A stretch of DNA of 64,000 nt from Paenibacillus oenotherae. GTDB lineage: Bacteria > Bacillota > Bacilli > Paenibacillales > Paenibacillaceae. Where the stretch lies: the NCBI RefSeq assembly GCF_019443105.1, contig NZ_JAHZIJ010000014.1:1-64000 (forward strand). Direction: 5' to 3'. Below, in pieces: positions 16,521 through 25,100 of the stretch. The stretch's first letter is position 1; every line of letters starts with the position of its first letter. The notes under the pieces were generated by a model that saw nothing but the letters and a program-made list of their open reading frames with translations, was not told the origin of the DNA and made no database searches. The translations under genes were made by a program, and so were the position numbers.

Positions 16521-18041
16521 GTGCAGCAATTGCAAGGAGCTTCAAGATTCAACCGGCGTGCGATTAAAGTGGGTGAGGCACTGAATCTCGTGCTTGAAGC
16601 GGCCGTTCCGGGGCGGCGTGTGACGGTGCCGCTGCGGGAGGCCGGAGGCCGATGGCTTGCGGAGTCGCTGACAGCGACAACCGACTGGCCGCCCTTCCCG
16701 CGCTCGGGACTGGACGGATATGCCGTCCGGAGCGCGGATACAGCGCTGGCTGCGCCGGAATCCCCGGCGCTGCTGCGCGTTGTGGGGACGGTCGCGGCGG
16801 GCGGGCTCGCCCTCGCGCCCTTGGAGCAGGGCACAGCCGTCCGCATCATGACAGGCGGGGCGGTGCCTGAGGGGGCGGACGCGGTCGTGATGCTGGAGCA
16901 GACCGCGGACGCCCTTGGGGCCGGCGACGAGCCGGCGGTGCGGGTGAAAAGCGCCGCCGCGCCCGGCCAGAACATTGCGCAGGCCGGCGAGGAGTTTCGC
17001 CGCGGCAGCGTATTGGCGGAGCCCGGCACGCGCATTCGGCCGGGCCACGTAGCTCTGCTTGGCACATTCGGCTATGCCGATGTGCCTGTGTTTGCACGCC
17101 CGCGCGTCGCGATTATGGCGACGGGCAATGAGCTGCTGCCCGTGGGAGCGCCGCTTGAGGCGGGCTGTATTCGTGACAGCAACAGCAGTATGATTGCCGC
17201 TATGGTGGAGCAGAGCGGCGGTGAACCACTGCTGCTCGGCAGGCTTGCGGATGATCCGGCAGCGGTTGAAGCTGCTCTTGCTTCAGCGCTCCAGCAAGCA
17301 GATATTATCATCACGACAGGCGGTGTATCGGTAGGTGATTTTGATGTGATGGCCGCTATTATACGCGGGATTCGTCAGAATGAATCTGCTGATAAGTTGC
17401 GGCAGCCCGATTCTATGGGGTATTCATCGCAGCTAGATTATGCAGATAATACACAGCATTCCAATTCCATGGAACATGCACCGTATTCCGAATCTGCAGA
17501 TAATACGCAGCAGTCCAATTCCATGGAACATGCACCGTATTCCGAATCTGCAGATAATACGCAGCAGCCCAATTCTATGGAACATGCACCGTACTCCGCA
17601 GATAATACGCAGCAGCCCGATCCATTGCCGTATTTGTTATTTGATAAAGTGGCCATGCGGCCAGGCAGTCCGACTTCAGCGGCTGTTATTAACGGCAAGC
17701 TGCTCTTCGCTTTGTCAGGAAATCCGGGAGCCTGCTTCGTCGGCTTTGAGCTGTTCGTTCGCCCTGCACTATTGCGTTTGCAGGGCGTATCCGCGGAAGC
17801 TTGCGCGCCGAGAATGATGACGGCCAAGCTTGCCTCCAACTTTGAGAAGGGGAGTCCTCATGAACGTTTTGTACGGACTCGCCTGTTTTCCCGCGAAGGG
17901 GAGCTGTATGCCGACCCGCTTGCCTTTAACAAATCCAGCATGATGGCCTCCATCCCGGATGCGGAAGGTTTGATCCGCTTGCCAGCCGGACCATCCGGTG
18001 CAGCAAGCGGCTCTGTAGTTAACGTTATTTTACTAGACTGA
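16521..18041 (+). CDS. moeA: MoeA molybdopterin molybdenumtransferase with repeat insertion
   Basis: 506 residues against about 400-420 for the family. MoeA inserts molybdate into adenylated molybdopterin. Visible motifs: DWPPFPRSGLDGYAVR, the TGGAVPEGADAVVMLE segment, ATGNELL, TTGGVSVGDFDV and GNPGACFVGFE. Between GGVSVGDFDV and KVAMRPGSP an extra block of about 85 residues (287-373) is inserted, made of near-identical repeats, while all catalytic segments around it are intact and in frame. Start GTG 16521 behind AGGAGGT. The first half is markedly GC-rich (16740-17100), unlike its neighbours. It is likely functional, with the insert forming a surface loop. Confidence 0.9.
   Translation: MQQLQGASRFNRRAIKVGEALNLVLEAAVPGRRVTVPLREAGGRWLAESLTATTDWPPFPRSGLDGYAVRSADTALAAPESPALLRVVGTVAAGGLALAPLEQGTAVRIMTGGAVPEGADAVVMLEQTADALGAGDEPAVRVKSAAAPGQNIAQAGEEFRRGSVLAEPGTRIRPGHVALLGTFGYADVPVFARPRVAIMATGNELLPVGAPLEAGCIRDSNSSMIAAMVEQSGGEPLLLGRLADDPAAVEAALASALQQADIIITTGGVSVGDFDVMAAIIRGIRQNESADKLRQPDSMGYSSQLDYADNTQHSNSMEHAPYSESADNTQQSNSMEHAPYSESADNTQQPNSMEHAPYSADNTQQPDPLPYLLFDKVAMRPGSPTSAAVINGKLLFALSGNPGACFVGFELFVRPALLRLQGVSAEACAPRMMTAKLASNFEKGSPHERFVRTRLFSREGELYADPLAFNKSSMMASIPDAEGLIRLPAGPSGAASGSVVNVILLD
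17442..17630 (+). repeat. 54-bp in-frame tandem repeat inside moeA
   Basis: Units at 17442-17495 and 17496-17549 (54 bp, 18 codons) and 17550-17597 (48 bp) are followed by a partial fourth. The encoded unit is ADNTQQSNSMEHAPYSES. The sequence before it (ESADKLRQPDSMGYSS) looks like a decayed older copy. The copies are nearly identical in DNA, which points to recent slippage or recombination. Confidence 0.93.
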
Positions 18042-18064
18042 TCCCAATATATGACATCAAGAGC

Positions 18065-18107
18065 AAACCCGCCCATGCCAATGCATAAGAGCGGGTTTGT
18101 TTTATTT
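18065..18107 (+). terminator. Terminator of moeA
   Basis: Stem AAACCCGC / GCGGGTTT is followed by GTTTTATTTT, 24 nt after the moeA stop. Confidence 0.8.
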
Positions 18108-18576
18108 TAGAAGCTACACCCGCTGAGAGAGAACAAGCCGCAAACATTCAACATTGCTGCGAAAATGCATGCTTTTTCTCGTTCCGGCGTGTTGAAATTC
18201 GAATGCCTGCTAAAGTGCAGGAATTTTGCTGGATTTCCTTTACGTGGACTAATTTTAGCTTATATTCCTGCACAACCGCAGGCTTTCTGCCTTCAACGGC
18301 TTCTTTTAGCCGAAATTCCTGCACTTACGCAGGCTTCCCTCTCTCTACCAGTCGGATGTGTTGTAGCAAGTGTGTTGTAGCAAATGTGCTGTAGTAAGCG
18401 TGTGTGGTAGCCAGCAGCCTACTGGCACGTTTGGATCCTGTATGCGGTTGATAGTGGCCAAGCTGGGCTTGGACACGGTGAGACTAGGTTAAAGCCCTCA
18501 CTTCGCGAGATGCATCTACGCAATAGTTCGGGCTGCTTAAATGATTATGATGCTGCGCAAACAAAGGCAATGCTGC
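18108..18576. other. Long non-coding region with palindromic repeats
   Basis: About 470 bases with no credible gene on either strand. It holds three copies of an imperfect palindrome of the CCTGC...GCAGG type (18202-18226, 18263-18286, 18314-18336); the last two are part of a direct repeat of about 50 bp beginning TTTTAGC. Near-identical short runs (TGTTGTAGCAA) occur at 18358-18385. Confidence 0.6.
18202..18336. repeat. CCTGC/GCAGG palindromic repeats, three copies
   Basis: Copies read AATGCCTGCTAAAGTGCAGG (18202-18221), ATTCCTGCACAACCGCAGG (18264-18282) and ATTCCTGCACTTACGCAGG (18315-18333). Each can fold as a small hairpin with a CCTGC/GCAGG stem flanked by A/T-rich ends. The same type recurs at 57509-57603. 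Confidence 0.65.
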
Positions 18577-18957
18577 TTAAATCAGCAGGAACAGGAAAGC
18601 GATGAGCGCCAGATCAATAGCAAAGGCAGCCCCGAAGGGAGAGAAGCCATAACCATATGGGTATCCCCATGCTTGTGTCTGGACGGTATTGTTGTCAGGG
18701 ACAGGGTTCGGTACAGCTTTCTTGGTTTTTCCGCGCTGTTTCTTGTTTTTGGCTTTGGCCTGTAAATGGGTGAGAGCGCCTTGACTGCCATAATGATGAC
18801 CATGTGACTGTTCTGCCCCTGCATTGAGCGAGACACGTCCGCCGTTGCAGCTGCTCAGGATGCCGACATGCCTTTGACCATCGGTGGTAACAATACAAAC
18901 GGGCATTCCGCAAAATTGATTGATATTCTCCTCATGAAGCGGGTATATCTGTTCCAT
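18577..18957 (-). CDS. Hypothetical protein with a C-terminal membrane helix
   Basis: About 126 residues if started at the ATG at 18957; the nearest GGAGG lies 14 nt upstream, so the start is uncertain. The N-terminal part (about 10-45) reads CIVTTDGQRHVGILSSCNGGRVSLN, which has the strand pattern of an Sm-like small beta-barrel. Then come a His/Gly patch (SHGHHYGSQ), a Lys-rich stretch, a Gly/Tyr/Pro segment (WGYPYGYGFSPFG) and a final hydrophobic helix. I recognise no named family. It stands alone, divergent from the YwmB-like gene. Confidence 0.6.
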   Translation of the reverse strand: MEQIYPLHEENINQFCGMPVCIVTTDGQRHVGILSSCNGGRVSLNAGAEQSHGHHYGSQGALTHLQAKAKNKKQRGKTKKAVPNPVPDNNTVQTQAWGYPYGYGFSPFGAAFAIDLALIAFLFLLI

Positions 18958-19078
18958 TACGTTGATCAACACCTCCACTGAACTTCCTAAGTACAGCGTA
19001 TTCACCTAGAGGCGTATGCGTATAGATATGTACCCATTTAACCTCTAAATTAACTTATTACGATGAAGGAGGCAATGG

Positions 19079-19876
19079 ATGACTGCTGTCAAACCGGGAA
19101 GGTCTGGGACGGGACGTTCTGAGAAAAAAAGCATGGCTGCCGCGCTGCTCGTCATTGTGGTTGCCGTGAGCTGGACGATCTGGCAATGGAGCTCGGCTCC
19201 GGCAAAGACGCCAGCAGATGAGCTGCTCCATGATTTGCAGCAAATATGGACTTGGAGCGATGGAGAGCTTGTTGGCGGCGCGCAAGCGGGAAGGTGGTCC
19301 TTTCGATGGGATGGGCGTTGGACCTATTCGGAGGTTAAGAAGGTTGCTGCTGAATTGGACATTCCTTTGGAGCAGGAAGGCCAGGAGCATCTTTACAGAG
19401 GAAAAAGAAGCGGTGAGGCCCCAGATGGGTATGTTTTCTCAATTTGGGCGAATCTTCAAGCAAATGATGTAAACAAATCTTCCATAAAAGATGCTGTGGC
19501 CGACGTTGTTTTGTTGCTTGATGTTAGAAAAGGTACCGTGATTGAGCAGTTGATCGGGAGAGTGAGCGAGGTTGAAGCGGCAGTTTCTTTGAATGATCTG
19601 GAATTTAAAGGAAGTTTTTCGTTGCGGGGACAGCCGGTTAGAGCGGGGGCTCTGGAACGGCTTGCCGGCTTGGCCGGGGCGGAAAGGCGTGAAGAATATG
19701 AGGATGGGCAGACGACAAGCATTGCCTACTATAGCGATGAGCTGTTTTCGGGGGTCAATAGCGGCGAGCATATAGTAAACCTGCAAATTGCCGAACGCTC
19801 GTCAGCAGCAGATGACAAGAGGGAACTGATCGTAGGTGTTCCGCTTATTACAGGGGATTATAGTATGGGGGATTAG
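19079..19876 (+). CDS. YwmB-like exported protein
   Basis: 265 residues. A single N-terminal membrane or signal segment (about 17-40) precedes a secreted domain. The C-terminal pattern YYSDELF...NLQIAER...ELIVGVPLITGDYS is like the YwmB family (DUF1779/TATA-box-like fold) of sporulating Bacillales, whose role is unknown. The ATG at 19079 has GAAGGAGG before it. Family assignment rests on the C-terminal motif and length and is moderately sure. Confidence 0.55.
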   Translation: MTAVKPGRSGTGRSEKKSMAAALLVIVVAVSWTIWQWSSAPAKTPADELLHDLQQIWTWSDGELVGGAQAGRWSFRWDGRWTYSEVKKVAAELDIPLEQEGQEHLYRGKRSGEAPDGYVFSIWANLQANDVNKSSIKDAVADVVLLLDVRKGTVIEQLIGRVSEVEAAVSLNDLEFKGSFSLRGQPVRAGALERLAGLAGAERREEYEDGQTTSIAYYSDELFSGVNSGEHIVNLQIAERSSAADDKRELIVGVPLITGDYSMGD

Positions 19877-20012
19877 ATATTATTGACGGTTTGATTAGTT
19901 TTTTTTATAAGAAGCTCAATAGCATCTGTTGGCTCAATATGCTAAACTACATAACATGACCATACGAATTAAAATATAAAAATACATAAGAGAGAATGAG
20001 GGAAATACTGAC

Positions 20013-21560
20013 GTGAGCAAACATGACTCTATCGCTGCAGCGGGTGCTGTGTACTATCTATTTGGCGCCACAGGCGACCTAGCGCGACGGAAGCTTTTTC
20101 CTGCGCTGTTCAGCTTATATAAAGAAGGCAAGCTTGCTGAAGATTTCGCCGTTATCGGGCTGGCAAGAAGACCACGGACCAATGAGCAATTCCGTGAAGA
20201 TCTGTATGAATCAATCGTAGAATTCAGCCGCAATAAAGCGGATGACAAGCAGTTGTGGGACAAATTTGCGGAGCACTTCGAATATATGTCGCTGGACATT
20301 AATAATGTAGACGGCTTCCGTGAGCTTAACAATCTGACGGAAAAGCTGGATGCCAAGTTCAACATTCCAGGCAATCGGTTGTTCTATCTGGCACTGGCGC
20401 CTGATCTGTTCGGTCCAGTATCGTTCAATCTGCGTGACGGCGGCTTGCTGGGGTCCAAAGGCTGGCATCGTCTCGTTATCGAGAAGCCGTTCGGCTACGA
20501 CCTTCAATCGGCTCAGAAGCTGAATGAACAGCTTAGCCAAGTATTCAAGGAAGAAGAGATATTCCGTATCGACCATTACCTGGGCAAGGAAATGGTTCAG
20601 AATATTGAAGTTATCCGCTTTGCGAATGCGTTCTTTGAGCCATTGTGGAATAACAAGCATATCGCGAATGTACAGATTACACTATCCGAAACGGTTGGCG
20701 TTGAGGAACGCGGCGGTTATTATGACAAGTCCGGCGCACTTCGCGACATGGTTCAGAACCATATGCTGCAAATGCTGGCGATGATCGCGATGGAGCCGCC
20801 AAGCCGTCTTCATCCGGAGGATATTCGCGATGAGAAGGTAAAAGCGCTGCGCTCTCTGCGTCCTTACACGACCAGCGAGGAAATCAACCGCAATGTCATT
20901 CGTGGGCAATATACGGAAGGCGCGTTGAAGAGTAAGTCCTTGACCGGCTATAGACAGGAAGAATCCGTTAATTCCGAATCGTCAACGGAGACTTATTTTG
21001 CAGCGCGTGTGTTTGTCGACAATTTCCGTTGGGCAGGCGTGCCGTTCTACATTCGGACAGGCAAGCGGCTTCCAGTGAAAACAACAGAGGTTGTCATCGA
21101 GTTCAAAAATGTGCCGGATAATGTGCTGTTTGCCCGCCGTCACGACCTGTCGCCTAACCTGCTGGTCATTCGGGTTAATCCGATGGAAGGCATCTATATC
21201 AAGATCAATGCGAAGAAGCCAGGGGAGAACAATGTTGTCCAGCCTGTCTCGATGGAATTCTGCCAAAGCTGCATGATCGGATTGAATACACCTGAAGCGT
21301 ATGAGCGTCTTATCTATGATGCCGCACGCGGCGAATCGACCTACTTTACGCGCTGGGATGAAGTAGCGCAGGCATGGTCGTTCGTGGATCGAATTGCCGA
21401 GACATGGCGTGAGGGCAGCGAGAGCCTGCAGTTCTACCCGGCGGGATCTTGGGGACCAGAGAAGACTGATGAGCTGTTGGCGAGCGACGGCTTCCACTGG
21501 TGGCCGGTCAACGGCCAGGACGAAGATAATGTAATCTGGATTTCGGGAAGTCCCAAATAG
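20013..21560 (+). CDS. zwf: Glucose-6-phosphate 1-dehydrogenase
   Basis: 515 residues. Oxidises glucose-6-phosphate to 6-phosphogluconolactone with NADP, the entry step of the oxidative pentose phosphate pathway. The N-terminal nucleotide motif is GATGDLARRKLFPAL (about 18-32), the active-site signature RIDHYLGKE is at about 185-193, and FYIRTGKRLP follows later. GTG start at 20013; the RBS is weak (GAGGG at some distance), which may limit translation. Transketolase and pgi of the same network lie elsewhere in the window, not in an operon with it. Confidence 0.95.
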   Translation: MSKHDSIAAAGAVYYLFGATGDLARRKLFPALFSLYKEGKLAEDFAVIGLARRPRTNEQFREDLYESIVEFSRNKADDKQLWDKFAEHFEYMSLDINNVDGFRELNNLTEKLDAKFNIPGNRLFYLALAPDLFGPVSFNLRDGGLLGSKGWHRLVIEKPFGYDLQSAQKLNEQLSQVFKEEEIFRIDHYLGKEMVQNIEVIRFANAFFEPLWNNKHIANVQITLSETVGVEERGGYYDKSGALRDMVQNHMLQMLAMIAMEPPSRLHPEDIRDEKVKALRSLRPYTTSEEINRNVIRGQYTEGALKSKSLTGYRQEESVNSESSTETYFAARVFVDNFRWAGVPFYIRTGKRLPVKTTEVVIEFKNVPDNVLFARRHDLSPNLLVIRVNPMEGIYIKINAKKPGENNVVQPVSMEFCQSCMIGLNTPEAYERLIYDAARGESTYFTRWDEVAQAWSFVDRIAETWREGSESLQFYPAGSWGPEKTDELLASDGFHWWPVNGQDEDNVIWISGSPK

Positions 21561-21615
21561 CGCGAAAAAAGTTGAATAGCAGCAACTCTTACTTACAGCA
21601 CTAGTACAGTTAGTA

Positions 21616-21654
21616 TCGCCAAATCCATATTCCATGGATGCATTTTGGCGAGCT
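21616..21654 (+). other. Strong hairpin upstream of the cyclase gene
   Basis: TCGCCAAA pairs with TTTTGGCGA around an inner TCCA/TGGA palindrome. It lies 85 nt before the start codon in the only long gap of the region and has no U-run, so it is probably not a terminator. It may be an operator or RNA element. Confidence 0.4.
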
Positions 21655-21738
21655 ATCTGTACTTTTGCAGTAGAAACGGCTATATTTTGGTCAGGCCCGG
21701 AAGCGTGCTTCGTATAACTTTTCAGGAGGTATAATTTC

Positions 21739-22368
21739 ATGTTCAAGATTTATGATATTTCTACAACGATTGAGTCCGGTATGCAGGTCTATAAGAATAA
21801 AGAAGAGAAGAAGCCTGTCTTTCGCAATATGTCCAATCACGACAATGGGCAAGCCGTCTATGAATCGCGGATTGATATTGATGTCCATGGCGGCACGCAT
21901 GTAGACGCTCCGCTGCATATGCTGAAGGACGGCGATACGATCGAGACAATCGGGCTGGAGCAGCTTGTCGGCCATGCGCGTGTTGTGGATCTGACCCACT
22001 GCAAAGAGTACATAACCCGCGAGGATCTGGAGCCGCTTGGCCTGCAGCGCAACGATTGGGTATTGTTCAAGACACGCAGCTCGTTCAGTGAAGAATTCGA
22101 TTTTGAATTCGTATTCCTCAGAGAAGATGGCGCGCGCTACTTGACCGAGCTTGGCATTCGCGGCGTAGGAACCGATGCGCTTGGAATTGAACGGGCACAG
22201 CCGGAGTATCCGACTCACCGCACTCTGTTCCGCAACAACATTATTATCGTCGAAGGTTTGCGTCTCAAGGACGTGGCAGCCGGAACCTACTTCATGGTCA
22301 TTGCACCGCTGAAGCTGACAGGCCTTGATGCTGCTCCTGCCCGCGCACTCCTGATCGGCGGCATGTAA
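21739..22368 (+). CDS. Cyclase/kynurenine-formamidase-like metal hydrolase
   Basis: 209 residues. PF04199 family: the metal-binding signature DVHGGTHVDAPLHML (about 48-62) is complete, with further conserved Asp and His in DLTHC and GTDALGIE. The family hydrolyses N-formylkynurenine and other cyclic or amide substrates. No tryptophan-degradation genes are near, so the substrate is open. RBS CAGGAGGT. It is 19 nt upstream of prfC, so the two are probably co-transcribed. Confidence 0.82.
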   Translation: MFKIYDISTTIESGMQVYKNKEEKKPVFRNMSNHDNGQAVYESRIDIDVHGGTHVDAPLHMLKDGDTIETIGLEQLVGHARVVDLTHCKEYITREDLEPLGLQRNDWVLFKTRSSFSEEFDFEFVFLREDGARYLTELGIRGVGTDALGIERAQPEYPTHRTLFRNNIIIVEGLRLKDVAAGTYFMVIAPLKLTGLDAAPARALLIGGM

Positions 22369-22387
22369 ATAACGAAGGGATACAATC

Positions 22388-23974
22388 ATGAGCCAATCAT
22401 TAAGCGATGAAATAAAAAAAGAAGTCGAGAAACGGCGCACGTTCGCCATCATCTCGCACCCGGATGCCGGTAAAACGACCTTAACCGAGAAGCTGCTGCT
22501 GTTCGGAGGGGCCATACGGCTTGCCGGTTCAGTCAAGGCAAGGAAAGCAAGCCGTCATGCCACAAGCGACTGGATGGAAATCGAGAAGCAGCGTGGTATC
22601 TCGGTTACATCCTCGGTTATGCAATTTGACTACTTAGGTCACCGCGTCAATATACTGGATACCCCTGGTCACCAGGATTTCAGTGAGGATACATTCCGTA
22701 CTTTAACTGCCGCAGATAGCGCCGTTATGCTTATCGACGTAGCGAAGGGCGTGGAGGCTCAGACAGTAAAGCTGTTCCAGGTATGCCGCAAGCGCGGTAT
22801 TCCGATCTTTACGTTCATTAACAAGCTGGATCGTGAAGGCCAGAGTCCCTTTGATCTGATGGAGGAGATTGAGCGGGTGCTCGGTATCCGTTCTGTTCCA
22901 ATGAATTGGCCAATCGGCATGGGGCGGGAGCTGTGCGGTGTCTATGACCGGATGAAGAATCAGGTCGAGCTCTTCAAGGGAGACGATCATTCCACCATTG
23001 CCGTACGTCCGGTGTCGGATTATAATGATCCGGTCATTCGCGAGATGGCGGGCGATTACTTGCACGATCAGCTTATTCAAGATTTGGAGCTGCTCGATGT
23101 TGCAGGCGATCCATTCGACTTCGAGAAAGTCCGTGCCGGCGAGCTGACTCCGGTCTTCTTCGGAAGTGCGGTCAACAATTTCGGTGTACAGACCTTCCTG
23201 GAGAACTTCCTTCAGCTGGCTCCTACACCGACTTCCCGCATTAGTACGACGGGAATGATAGAGCCGACGGACGAGAAATTCTCAGGCTATGTGTTCAAAA
23301 TACAAGCGAATATGAATCCGGCTCACCGTGACCGGATTGCATTCCTTCGTATCTGCTCTGGCCGCTTCGACAGAGGCATGAGTGTGCGGCATGTGCGGGC
23401 AGGCAAGGAGATCAAGCTCTCGCAGCCCCAGCAGTTTCTTGCTCAGGATCGGGATATTGTAGAATCTGCCTTCCCTGGAGATATTATCGGTTTGTTCGAT
23501 CCGGGAATCTTCCGGATTGGCGATTCGCTATCGCAGGGCAGCGACATTGTATTTGACGAGCTCCCGACCTTCTCGCCGGAGCTGTTCGCCAAGGTGACAG
23601 TCAAGAATGCCTTGAAGCATAAGCAATATCAGAAGGGCATCGACCAGCTGACGGAGGAAGGAACGATCCAGGTGTTCCACACGACAGGCGGCTTTGATGA
23701 GATGATACTTGGTGTAGTCGGCCAGCTGCAATTCGAAGTCATGCAGTACCGGATGCGCGCTGAATATGGTGTGGAAATTCAGCTGCATCGGATGACCTTC
23801 CAGTTCGCACGTTGGATTGTGGATGATCATATCGACCCATCCAAGTACCGGATTAACTCTACGCTGGTGAAGGACAAGAAGGGCAATTATGTCGCCTTGT
23901 TCGAGAATGAATACGCCATGCGGACGGCGATAGACAAAAACCCGACCTCCAAGTTTCTGGAAATGGCGCCTTAA
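22388..23974 (+). CDS. prfC: Peptide chain release factor 3 (RF3)
   Basis: 528 residues. A translational GTPase that removes RF1/RF2 from the ribosome after peptide release. G1 is SHPDAGKTTLTEKL, G3 DTPGHQDFSEDT, G4 NKLDRE. The KARKASRHATSDWMEIEKQR switch segment is typical of RF3 and separates it from EF-G. Full length. Terminated by the hairpin at 23996. Confidence 0.95.
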   Translation: MSQSLSDEIKKEVEKRRTFAIISHPDAGKTTLTEKLLLFGGAIRLAGSVKARKASRHATSDWMEIEKQRGISVTSSVMQFDYLGHRVNILDTPGHQDFSEDTFRTLTAADSAVMLIDVAKGVEAQTVKLFQVCRKRGIPIFTFINKLDREGQSPFDLMEEIERVLGIRSVPMNWPIGMGRELCGVYDRMKNQVELFKGDDHSTIAVRPVSDYNDPVIREMAGDYLHDQLIQDLELLDVAGDPFDFEKVRAGELTPVFFGSAVNNFGVQTFLENFLQLAPTPTSRISTTGMIEPTDEKFSGYVFKIQANMNPAHRDRIAFLRICSGRFDRGMSVRHVRAGKEIKLSQPQQFLAQDRDIVESAFPGDIIGLFDPGIFRIGDSLSQGSDIVFDELPTFSPELFAKVTVKNALKHKQYQKGIDQLTEEGTIQVFHTTGGFDEMILGVVGQLQFEVMQYRMRAEYGVEIQLHRMTFQFARWIVDDHIDPSKYRINSTLVKDKKGNYVALFENEYAMRTAIDKNPTSKFLEMAP

Positions 23975-23995
23975 TACAAATAAATACAGCATAAC

Positions 23996-24033
23996 AAAAA
24001 GACCTCAACGCGAATGCGAATGGAGGTCTTTTT
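23996..24033. terminator. Bidirectional terminator, prfC / TM2 gene
   Basis: AAAAAGACCTC pairs with GAGGTCTTTTT around a 16-nt loop. It has A- and U-runs on both sides and lies between convergent genes. Confidence 0.85.
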
Positions 24034-24036
24034 GTT

Positions 24037-24483
24037 CTATTCAGAGCTAGTCGGCTTGTTCAGGTTGACAGCGCCTCTGCCTGAGAGCTGCTCCATTCTG
24101 CGGTGATGCTCGATCTGGTCTAATATATTGCGTTCTACAACTTTATTGTACTCCTGAATCATCCCCGGCAGCAGGAATAGATCGACAATGACCCAAATGA
24201 ACAAGGCTAGTGCGGATAAAAAGAAGAGCACCATAGATACAGCGAGAAAGGCATCGGATTCAAGCTCTGCTGCGACAGCAAAAAATATATAGGTCAGTAT
24301 TGCAACTGCGAATACAGCAAGCTGGCCGAATGCACTTCCCTTACGCTTCAAATAGAACCGGTGCAGCCCCAGATGTCCGCCCAGGAGCATAAGATAGGCA
24401 ATCCCTGCCGACTTCTCGGCAGATTTCATTTCTGAATTAAAGATCATGAGCTCATTCAGTGTCAAATCATATCTGTTCAGCAT
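24037..24483 (-). CDS. TM2 domain protein
   Basis: 148 residues. Soluble helix at 1-25, then a TM2 domain: helix, the signature GGHLGLHRFYLKRKG, and two more membrane segments (about 50-72 and 78-103). A charged helical C-terminus follows. TM2 proteins are small membrane proteins of unclear function. RBS AGGAGCGG. It lies 17 nt downstream of a second TM2 gene with the same helical N-terminus (ELLILDQE / ELMIFNSE), so the pair arose by duplication and forms an operon. Confidence 0.82.
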   Translation of the reverse strand: MLNRYDLTLNELMIFNSEMKSAEKSAGIAYLMLLGGHLGLHRFYLKRKGSAFGQLAVFAVAILTYIFFAVAAELESDAFLAVSMVLFFLSALALFIWVIVDLFLLPGMIQEYNKVVERNILDQIEHHRRMEQLSGRGAVNLNKPTSSE

Positions 24484-24499
24484 AAAGCGTACTCCGCTC

Positions 24500-24847
24500 C
24501 TATCGATTCATCGCATTTTCAAAATGCTTTTGTGACAAGAGTGCGTGCAGAATGCGATCTTCGACTTCTTTATTCTCTTCTTTAACCATTGTATGGAGAA
24601 GGAAGGCGTCGACGATCACCCAAATACAAGTTACGAGGTATCCGACAACGGTCAAGGTCAGTACGAGCTGGGCTACAGCAGATCCGGTCTTCTTCATGTA
24701 GAAACGGTGTCCGCCGAATATCCCCAGGAAAAACCAAAGCACATAAGCGACCATCATATTTTTGCCTTGGTTTCTGACTTCCTGATCGAGGATTAGAAGC
24801 TCACGAGCATCAAGCTGGCTTTTTAAAGCGATGTTGTTGTAACTCAT
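24500..24847 (-). CDS. TM2 domain protein, upstream copy
   Basis: 115 residues. N-terminal amphipathic helix, then TM2 with FFLGIFGGHRFYMKKTG and a second membrane segment, and a charged C-terminal helix. RBS AAAGGGGA. First gene of the two-gene TM2 operon. Confidence 0.82.
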   Translation of the reverse strand: MSYNNIALKSQLDARELLILDQEVRNQGKNMMVAYVLWFFLGIFGGHRFYMKKTGSAVAQLVLTLTVVGYLVTCIWVIVDAFLLHTMVKEENKEVEDRILHALLSQKHFENAMNR

Positions 24848-25100
24848 GTTTGTGTATTCCCCTTTATTTTAGTGATCATTTTCAACGAACTAAGTATAAA
24901 TGAAGCCATTGTAATCGACAAGAAATATTTTGTAGCAGCGATAGATGAGTGGAAATTAAGGGTAGATACATCTTGGGGAATATGCACGTCATGTACAATA
25001 TGCCACATTGGCGGTGTAAGAAGCATGTGACAGGATGTATGCGTGTACAATGATAGTAAGAATGTTGCGAAAACTGTTATGCTGAAGGGTGGACTCATTC

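Noticed and set aside
16130-17065. Long frame on the minus strand through the 45-bp repeat and the start of moeA
   Set aside because: Its C-terminal part is translated tandem repeat (IDHSLTLTPSFIPHS) and the rest is the antisense of moeA; no RBS and no family match.
20982-21746. 254-codon minus-strand frame over the zwf end and cyclase leader
   Set aside because: Mostly antisense of zwf, with no recognisable protein.
21691-22536. 281-codon minus-strand frame over the cyclase gene
   Set aside because: Antisense of the cyclase and the start of prfC, both supported by family motifs.
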